Origin: a virus
Length of the DNA: 26,378 nucleotides
IMG/VR virus record: IMGVR_UViG_3300046002_009819
Span: 1-26,378 of that record
Strand: one strand, 5' to 3'
Positions 21,111 to 26,378 of the stretch are shown here, one piece after another. Numbering within the stretch: position 1 is the first letter of the stretch; every line of letters starts with the position of its first letter. The translations under genes were made by a program, and so were the position numbers. Under the pieces are notes generated by a model that was given only the letters and a program-made list of their open reading frames with translations, was not told where the DNA came from and did not search any database.

Positions 21111-22055
21111 ATGGCATTTAGAGAAATAAAATATTTAGGACAATACAGCGCGAGATCACAGATACGCGAAAATATGATTTGGCGTCTTCGGGAAGCGTTT
21201 ACAAACATAGGCGGTTATTATAACATTTCATCCGGAACCTATTCCTATAACGGCGTAACGGATATGGCTATTTTAAAACCAGCTTTCAGATCAGAAATAT
21301 CCAGTACTTCCACCGGGTACAAGTTTTGGCAGGGCGTAAGCCCAGACTGGGTTTGGGAAACCGTATCACCAGAATACACTGGAGGAACTGACCGAATATT
21401 AGTTAGCGGCATTCATATAAACGGTCAATTTTACCCCACCGGAACCACCGGCCAATATTCTTTCTATGTAGATTACGCCAGAGGAGGCGTTGTGTTTAAT
21501 AATGAATTAAATGCCGCCACACAAATATACTGCAATAGATCAGAAAGAGCGGTATTTATATATCCGACAAAGTCCGCCAATTATAAAACTATTTTTGTTG
21601 AGCACTTAAAAAGATTTGAAAACTATGTTCCTGGTTCTGGCAATGACGCTCTTCCAACAGAGTTAAGATCGTTCCTGCCAGCCGTATTTGTGGATGTTAT
21701 GCAGTCTAATGCCGAGCCGTTTCAGCTTGGTGATATTACAAATCTGCAACACTACACGGTGTTATTGGATGTTATTGCTGAAGATCCGGCTTTGCATGAC
21801 ACTCTGGTGGACTCCGCTTTGTCGCTGGCTAGCCAAGGAATAAAGATGTTTGATGTCAATCAAGTTGTTCAAAATAAACAGATGCCATTAAACTATAAAG
21901 GTGAGCTTGAGAACACCACAAACTCAGATGCTTTATACGCCTTATACCCATGGAAAACGGGTCGTTTTGATAATAACCCTATTGAAATAGAAGGTTATAC
22001 AGCTCTTCCGCTGTATAAATCAACAGTAACAATAGATTTTGAGATAGTATTATAG
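21111..22055 (+). CDS. Putative virion structural protein of neck or tail, 314 aa
   Basis: Starts MAFREIKYLGQYSARSQ, eight bases after the previous gene, with no strong SD. The N-terminal half is beta-rich with many aromatic residues (YKFWQGVSPDWVWETVSPEY, GQYSFYVDYARGGVVF), while the second half has helical stretches (PALHDTLVDSALSLASQGI) and a C-terminal strand (TVTIDFEIVL). It immediately precedes the tail tube candidate, where tail terminator proteins are often encoded, but at 314 residues it is large for that role. I found no sheath signature. Unassigned structural protein. Confidence 0.5.
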   Translation: MAFREIKYLGQYSARSQIRENMIWRLREAFTNIGGYYNISSGTYSYNGVTDMAILKPAFRSEISSTSTGYKFWQGVSPDWVWETVSPEYTGGTDRILVSGIHINGQFYPTGTTGQYSFYVDYARGGVVFNNELNAATQIYCNRSERAVFIYPTKSANYKTIFVEHLKRFENYVPGSGNDALPTELRSFLPAVFVDVMQSNAEPFQLGDITNLQHYTVLLDVIAEDPALHDTLVDSALSLASQGIKMFDVNQVVQNKQMPLNYKGELENTTNSDALYALYPWKTGRFDNNPIEIEGYTALPLYKSTVTIDFEIVL

Positions 22056-22057
22056 TT

Positions 22058-22064
22058 GTGTATA
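22058..22064 (+). promoter_or_regulatory. GTGTATA promoter candidate for the tail tube gene
   Basis: GTGTATATTTAAAAGGAG lies 29 bases before the ATG at 22087 and includes a strong SD. Transcription would stop at the hairpin at 23261, giving a single-gene unit. Confidence 0.6.
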
Positions 22065-22086
22065 TTTAAAAGGAGAATAACTTTAA

Positions 22087-23235
22087 ATGGCTGACAATAA
22101 AAGACTTTATTACGCTTCATACGGCGCTGGTATTGCAAAAAATAGTACTAGTACTTCAACTGGTTGGATTGCGGTGAGCGGACTACAAAACGTTGGTATA
22201 AATACAACATTCAATTTAGATCAAGTATTTCAACTTGGTCAACTTGATATTTTCGACCTTCCTGAGAACCAGCCTCAGATCGAATGCACCATGGAGCAAG
22301 TTCTGTGTGGAGCAACCCTTCTGCCAATCTTGGCTACTCAAGGAGCTACCACTGGTAGTCTTGTGGGTAGATTTTCAAATGAAACCTGCAATATTGCTGT
22401 AGGTTTTTATTCTGATACGACTGAGATTGTTGGTACTGGTACTGGTTTTGCCGCTGCACCAAGTGGCACATGCGTAATGAGTGGAATGTATGTTAGCTCA
22501 ATAAGTATTAATCTACCGGTTGAAGGCCAAATGACCGCCAGCACAACGTTTGTTGGTAATAACAAGATCTGGGTTTACGGCACTGGTGTTGGCGGTCAAG
22601 GACCAGCAACCGGTTACTACCCAACATCTTTCGGTGCTAATATTGACTCAACTGGTGTTCGCAGAAGATACAACTTTAACCCAACCGGCTCTATTTTACC
22701 AAGAAGCGTTGCCGGAGTAAGACCAATTGGAGCAACTGCAAGTTTACCTGCGTCTGGGCAAAGCGCAACCGGTGAAGACGGTGGTTATCTCCCAAGAATT
22801 CAGTCTATTCAAATTTCAACAGACTTTGGTAGACCTGAAATATTTCAACTTGGCAAGCGCGCTCCTTACTGCCGATACATTGACTTTCCAGTTGAAGTTA
22901 CCACTGCAATTGAAATTATAGACAGAGGCGGAGACAAAGTTGCGGCTTTAGACTCACAAGCAAACGTTAGTAATGAGCCAATTATCATAGGGTTGGATGA
23001 TAACACCGTGTTTGATTTAGGCCTTAAGAATAAACTTACCTCTATATCCAATACCGGTGGAGACACTGGCAAGGGAAATAGAACCACTACTTATAACTAC
23101 GTTAACTATAACTTCCTTTACATCCGCGATCAAAAAGATCTAAGCACCACAAGCCCAAGCCCTAAAGTCCAACTCCTTTCAACCGGAGGCGCGACGGTAG
23201 GCGTCGCTGGTACATTCTCTGGAACGCCAACGTAA
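22087..23235 (+). CDS. Putative major tail tube protein, 382 aa
   Basis: Beta-rich and glycine-, threonine- and serine-rich throughout. The N-terminal block QVFQLGQLDIFDLPENQPQ and the following TMEQVLCGATLLPILATQGA, later IAVGFYSDTTEIVGTG, form a pattern found in phage tail tube-like structural proteins. A second copy of the same theme appears near residues 238-330 (IQSIQISTDFGRPEIFQLGK, FPVEVTTAIEIIDRGG), so the protein may contain two related halves. It has its own promoter element and terminator, as expected for an abundant subunit, and is followed by chaperone-like genes and the tape measure. Assignment rests on pattern and synteny. Confidence 0.6.
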   Translation: MADNKRLYYASYGAGIAKNSTSTSTGWIAVSGLQNVGINTTFNLDQVFQLGQLDIFDLPENQPQIECTMEQVLCGATLLPILATQGATTGSLVGRFSNETCNIAVGFYSDTTEIVGTGTGFAAAPSGTCVMSGMYVSSISINLPVEGQMTASTTFVGNNKIWVYGTGVGGQGPATGYYPTSFGANIDSTGVRRRYNFNPTGSILPRSVAGVRPIGATASLPASGQSATGEDGGYLPRIQSIQISTDFGRPEIFQLGKRAPYCRYIDFPVEVTTAIEIIDRGGDKVAALDSQANVSNEPIIIGLDDNTVFDLGLKNKLTSISNTGGDTGKGNRTTTYNYVNYNFLYIRDQKDLSTTSPSPKVQLLSTGGATVGVAGTFSGTPT

Positions 23236-23260
23236 TATAAGTTTTACAACAAAAATAAAG

Positions 23261-23285
23261 ACCCGGCCGAAAGGTCGGGTTTTTT
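23261..23285 (+). terminator. Intrinsic terminator after the tail tube gene
   Basis: ACCCGGCC and GGTCGGGT form an 8-bp stem (one wobble) with a GAAA tetraloop, followed by TTTTT. It isolates the tail tube gene from the chaperone-like genes. Confidence 0.9.
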
Positions 23286-23286
23286 C

Positions 23287-23292
23287 TATAAT
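23287..23292 (+). promoter_or_regulatory. TATAAT hexamer, leaderless spacing, for 23298-24332
   Basis: TATAAT followed by five bases and then the ATG at 23298, directly after the terminator. The spacing is the same as at 6272-6283 and 14858-14869. No SD is present. Confidence 0.4.
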
Positions 23293-23297
23293 ACTGT

Positions 23298-24332
23298 ATG
23301 AATGTTTCATCAGATAAAATATCAAGCATTATATCTGGAGAATTTCCGATATCGTATAATAATAAAAATTACGTATATAAACAGCCTGGGCTGGTTACAA
23401 TTAATCGTGCCTTATGCAAGCATGGAAACCTAGAACAAGAGCTTAAAAAAGAAGGTTTTTTTACAGAGGAAGACGAAAAGGATATTCTGTATAAAAAGAA
23501 TATATGGTCAGACGAGCTAGAAAAAGAATTGCAATTAGCAAAAGATACAATACCAAAATTAAATTATTCTATTATTGAATGTGAGTTTAGGTCTATAGAA
23601 AAAAACTATTTAACAAATAAAAAGCGTGAACTGCAAAAGCTTATACTGGATCTTGAAAACAAGAAAAACACTTTTGTCTATCAAACTATCTCATACAATA
23701 AATTAAAGCTAGAATATAGTTATCTTTTACCTCACACGATATTTTTAAACGGTGAAAAGTATTGGAAAACAGAGAGTGATTTTGATAACGAAACCGACCA
23801 CGCTTTGATAAATCATTTAATATCAGAGGTTTCTAGCCAGTTTTATTCCGAAAAAGATATTCGTAAAATAGCACGCTCTGAACCCTGGCGGTCATTGTGG
23901 AAAACATATTCTAAGGGTGGAGGGAATCTATTTGATTGCACTATATCCAATATGTGTAAGTCACAAAGAGAGCTTTGCTATTGGTCAAATATATATGATA
24001 ATGTCTTTGACAGTCATGAAAGACCTGAATGGGAAACTATTGATAACGATGACGATCTAGATCTTTGGTTTGAGAATCAATATAATAAAGCCAATAAATC
24101 AGCTGGTTCTGGACCTGTAAGTAAAAACCCAAAAATAGCAGGAGCAAAAGAGGTATTTGTGATGGCAGAAACAATAAATGATGCCCAAAAAGTGTATTCT
24201 AAAATGAATACCCCTGCGTCATTACAGGATATTCAAAGTAGGAATAAGACGCTGCTAGAAGCTGGTGTTATGAGTGACTATCAACTACCTGATGTTAAGC
24301 TTGATATTCAAATGCAGCAAAACAGGAATTAG
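23298..24332 (+). CDS. Putative tail assembly chaperone-like protein, 344 aa
   Basis: Lies between the tail tube and the tape measure, where phages encode tail assembly chaperones. The N-terminus (FPISYNNKNYVYKQPGLVTINRAL) looks like a small beta domain. The centre is charged helix, and SEPWRSLWKTY and LCYWSNIYDNVFDSHERPEW form an aromatic-rich region. The C-terminal 60 residues are polar and perhaps disordered. It is longer than typical chaperones such as lambda G (140 residues), and I saw no obvious slippery frameshift site, so the role is based on position. It starts directly downstream of a TATAAT hexamer with no leader. AT-rich codon use. Confidence 0.5.
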   Translation: MNVSSDKISSIISGEFPISYNNKNYVYKQPGLVTINRALCKHGNLEQELKKEGFFTEEDEKDILYKKNIWSDELEKELQLAKDTIPKLNYSIIECEFRSIEKNYLTNKKRELQKLILDLENKKNTFVYQTISYNKLKLEYSYLLPHTIFLNGEKYWKTESDFDNETDHALINHLISEVSSQFYSEKDIRKIARSEPWRSLWKTYSKGGGNLFDCTISNMCKSQRELCYWSNIYDNVFDSHERPEWETIDNDDDLDLWFENQYNKANKSAGSGPVSKNPKIAGAKEVFVMAETINDAQKVYSKMNTPASLQDIQSRNKTLLEAGVMSDYQLPDVKLDIQMQQNRN

Positions 24333-24337
24333 ATTAA

Positions 24338-24691
24338 ATGAATTATCGGGAAGCTAGAGAAAAAATAAAATTAATTCAAAGCGAAAGAATTAAAGAACTT
24401 AATGAAGTTCGCTGCGAGGAAATATTAAAAAAAGCAACATCGTCACACATAGACACTGTTTTTGTTGGAGCTGTTTCAAAAATAGAAGAGTTTTTTGGTG
24501 TTTTATGGGGTGAAAACGAAAATGTCGATGAAGAGAAGATGACATCAGAACAAAAAAAATGGTTTAATAAATTTCTTGATTTAAGAGATTGTATATTTAA
24601 CCAAGGAAATTCTGAAAAAAAGAAAATGCTTAATGAAATCAGTTCATTTAAAATAACAATAAAAGAAACTAAAATACATGCAGGACAATAA
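24338..24691 (+). CDS. Hypothetical small helical tail-region protein, 117 aa
   Basis: Begins five bases after the previous stop and ends one base before the next start. It is charged and lysine- and glutamate-rich, predicted mostly helical (REAREKIKLIQSERIKEL, EEKMTSEQKKWFNKFLDL), with a short aromatic stretch FFGVLWGENEN near the centre. The length and place between two chaperone-like genes and the tape measure make a tail assembly chaperone plausible, but no family signature is visible. Confidence 0.5.
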   Translation: MNYREAREKIKLIQSERIKELNEVRCEEILKKATSSHIDTVFVGAVSKIEEFFGVLWGENENVDEEKMTSEQKKWFNKFLDLRDCIFNQGNSEKKKMLNEISSFKITIKETKIHAGQ

Positions 24692-24692
24692 A

Positions 24693-25358
24693 ATGGAAAA
24701 CGTAAAAATATTTGAGTTTGAAGGTTCGAATTATAAAATAGTAAAGCCGTCTAATAAAATAAGACGAGAAAGCGATGCCGTCTATGCTAAAGCGTATAGA
24801 GAAGCTATTGCTGGTGGTTTATTCCTTGAGGCTGAGATTGAAAAAATCTTGAAGGAAAGAGGTCTTGATAGATACGCCCAAGAAGAAAGTAGAACAGAAA
24901 CATCTAAGCAGATCGATAAACTTTTAATGAAACTTGACGCGGAGAAGTCCAAAGAAGAAGGACTTAAGATTGTTGATAAGATTAAAGATCTAAGAAAAAT
25001 ATTAGATGAAGTTGATAGTGCGCGATATGAACTTAACTCACAGTCTGCAAACTTGGCTGCAGAAAATAAACGATTTAACTATTACTCATTTGCTTGTTGC
25101 TCTGAGGAAGACGGTAGTAAGGTCTGGTCTTCATTTAAAGAGTTTGAAGAAGATGAATCAGACTTAGCAAACAAGGCAGCAACTGAAATAATGGCCTTTA
25201 TATACGAAGGAACGCAAGAAATACTTCGTCAAATCGAAAAAATGAGACCTGAAAACGCTTGGCTTGAAAAACACGGAGAGCAGCCTGTAGAGTCATTTAT
25301 GGCGGAAGAAGTTAAAGCAAAAAAACCAAAAGCAAAGAAAAAGACCTCAGTTCGATAA
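24693..25358 (+). CDS. Putative tail assembly chaperone-like protein, 221 aa
   Basis: I chose the ATG at 24693 because an AGGA SD lies about eight bases upstream and the start then falls just after the previous stop; an ATG at 24678 would overlap that gene and lack an SD. The product opens with a small beta unit (NVKIFEFEGSNYKIVKPSNK), then helix (RRESDAVYAKAYREAI), then a long coiled-coil-like middle. The tail is basic (KAKKPKAKKKTSVR). The N-terminal part resembles that of 23298 in plan (YKIVKPSNKIRRES against YVYKQPGLVTINRA), so the two may be distantly related. It directly precedes the tape measure. Confidence 0.55.
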   Translation: MENVKIFEFEGSNYKIVKPSNKIRRESDAVYAKAYREAIAGGLFLEAEIEKILKERGLDRYAQEESRTETSKQIDKLLMKLDAEKSKEEGLKIVDKIKDLRKILDEVDSARYELNSQSANLAAENKRFNYYSFACCSEEDGSKVWSSFKEFEEDESDLANKAATEIMAFIYEGTQEILRQIEKMRPENAWLEKHGEQPVESFMAEEVKAKKPKAKKKTSVR

Positions 25359-25368
25359 ATATCCTTTA

Positions 25369-25375
25369 GTGTATA
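25369..25375 (+). promoter_or_regulatory. GTGTATA promoter candidate for the tape measure gene
   Basis: GTGTATAACATATAGAGGAC lies 25 bases before the GTG start at 25394, with a GAGGA SD between. Confidence 0.55.
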
Positions 25376-25393
25376 ACATATAGAGGACATACT

Positions 25394-26378
25394 GTGGCAG
25401 AGGACTTCTTTTTAAGATTTGGTGCTATTGTCAGCACTGTCAGGATTAACCAAGCCGCCGTCAAAAGCGCTTCTAGTGCACTTAAATCTGCTTTATCAAC
25501 TAATGCTGAGATAAATGTTGACGTGGGTTTTAAACAGACCGACGCCAAGCTTGTTATTGATCAGATAAAAAAGATTCAAAAAGAAGCCTCTAGTATATTT
25601 GGCAAGTCTGCTATTGCTGGTGGTTCTGGCACCCCAAAAAACATTACTGATTTAGTCAAGAGCGTTGAGTCAGTTAGAGCAGCCTCTATTTCCGCAGCAG
25701 AAGCTCTTAAATTAATTAATATTAATCCAGCCTCCTTTAAGGGTGCGGATAATATAAAGATAGAACTACTAAAGCTTCAGCAGTCCCTTCGCGTTCTTAA
25801 AAGAGAAGGTGAAGCAAAGATTAAAATTAATTTTGATGAATCAGCTCTTGAGGGTCTGCTGAATAAAACCCAAAGATTAAAATCAAATCTTCAATCTAGA
25901 CAGAATGTTCTTGGTACTACTATAGGTCAATTTATTAAGGCGCGGTCGTCACAAGAAGAACAGAAAGAAAAACTTACACCAGGATATACGGCGAAAAGCA
26001 GAACCGATATTAGAGATGAAGCTTTATCGATGTTTAAGCCGTCTTCTGCAAAAGACTTAACTGGCGTTAACAACCTAATCAACTTAGCACGAAAGAAAAC
26101 ACAAGAAGTTACCAGCGCTGTATTTGATCAAGCCAGAGCAGTTCAGCAAGTCTCTAAAGAAGAAAAAATACGCATAGCTAACGCTGAAAGATTGTTTGCT
26201 ATTGAACAGCAGATACAAAAAACAATAGAGAAAGAAGTTGCGGCAGAGTCAGCGCGAGCAAAACTATCTGCAGCCAGAGGCGTATCATTCTCCCCTAGAA
26301 GCAGAGTTGAAATAGAATCCGCTGTTCGCTCTACTCCTGAGGTTGCGGGAGTTTTATCATCCAGCAATGTTAGTCGAT
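25394..26378 (+). CDS. Tape measure protein, N-terminal part (runs off the window)
   Basis: Open frame from the GTG at 25394, with a GAGGA SD six bases upstream, to the right edge: 328 residues without a stop. It starts MAEDFFLRFGAIVSTVRINQ and continues with alternating short strands and long helices rich in Ala, Ser and Lys, including repeated KSASSALKSALST-like and QIKKIQKEASSIF segments. The pattern, in which small domains of amphipathic helices are followed by long coiled coil, is that of tail tape measure proteins, which set tail length and enter the cell envelope on infection. Position after the chaperone-like genes agrees. Full length and any C-terminal enzymatic domain cannot be seen. 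Confidence 0.75.
   Translation, partial: MAEDFFLRFGAIVSTVRINQAAVKSASSALKSALSTNAEINVDVGFKQTDAKLVIDQIKKIQKEASSIFGKSAIAGGSGTPKNITDLVKSVESVRAASISAAEALKLININPASFKGADNIKIELLKLQQSLRVLKREGEAKIKINFDESALEGLLNKTQRLKSNLQSRQNVLGTTIGQFIKARSSQEEQKEKLTPGYTAKSRTDIRDEALSMFKPSSAKDLTGVNNLINLARKKTQEVTSAVFDQARAVQQVSKEEKIRIANAERLFAIEQQIQKTIEKEVAAESARAKLSAARGVSFSPRSRVEIESAVRSTPEVAGVLSSSNVSR

Noticed and set aside
24192-24206. GTGTATTCTAAA followed by an in-frame ATG at 24204, suggesting a nested C-terminal product
   Set aside because: The spacing is 12 rather than 14-15 or 24-33, there is no SD, and the remaining peptide is short and featureless.

Overview
This window is a piece of a tailed double-stranded DNA phage genome, AT-rich by eye (roughly 60% A+T). 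It is densely packed: no gene-free stretch exceeds about 150 bases. The virion module runs left to right as sigma-like factor, candidate small terminase, GDP-mannose dehydratase, HNH and ERCC4-type nucleases, large terminase, portal, candidate holin, lipoprotein, prohead protease with nested scaffold, decoration-like protein, major capsid protein (MCP), neck proteins, tail tube candidate, tail chaperone-like genes and the start of a tape measure. No sheath-like gene was recognised, which favours a long non-contractile tail, though a sheath could lie outside the window. The lipoprotein signal suggests a host with an outer membrane, and clear Shine-Dalgarno (SD) sequences at several genes show the host uses SD-based initiation. 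No tRNA, CRISPR array or insertion sequence was seen.

Positions 1-6236 form a left arm of accessory genes, mostly on the minus strand, with three plus-strand genes at 2013-3671. Up to seven products begin with a short, hydrophobic, basic N-terminal segment; five of these segments end in a glutamate motif (AVE, NSE or NKE). The MCP carries the same AVE at residues 56-58, just before its likely mature N-terminus. The simplest reading is a capsid-targeting signal cleaved by the phage prohead protease, so these would be internal head proteins injected with the DNA. One of them carries a SleB-type cell wall hydrolase domain. Three further minus-strand proteins (4789-6024) share a C-terminal tail ending in FPTI or IPNI.

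Positions 6283-11508 hold the sigma region 2-like factor and the packaging module. Positions 11541-18495 are the head module with probable lysis genes and a small minus-strand island (13931-14768) inserted. Positions 18578-26378 are neck and tail.

A recurring GTGTAT element, usually followed by an AT run, sits in front of most transcription units on both strands. It occurs at two distances from the start codon: about 24-33 bases, usually with an SD between, and 14-15 bases, with no room for an SD, which predicts leaderless mRNAs. The small sigma-like protein at 6283, which appears to lack region 4, is the obvious candidate to read this -10-only late promoter. One copy lies inside the protease gene directly before an in-frame ATG that would produce the scaffold separately. 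All functional calls come from reading the translated sequence; no database search was possible.
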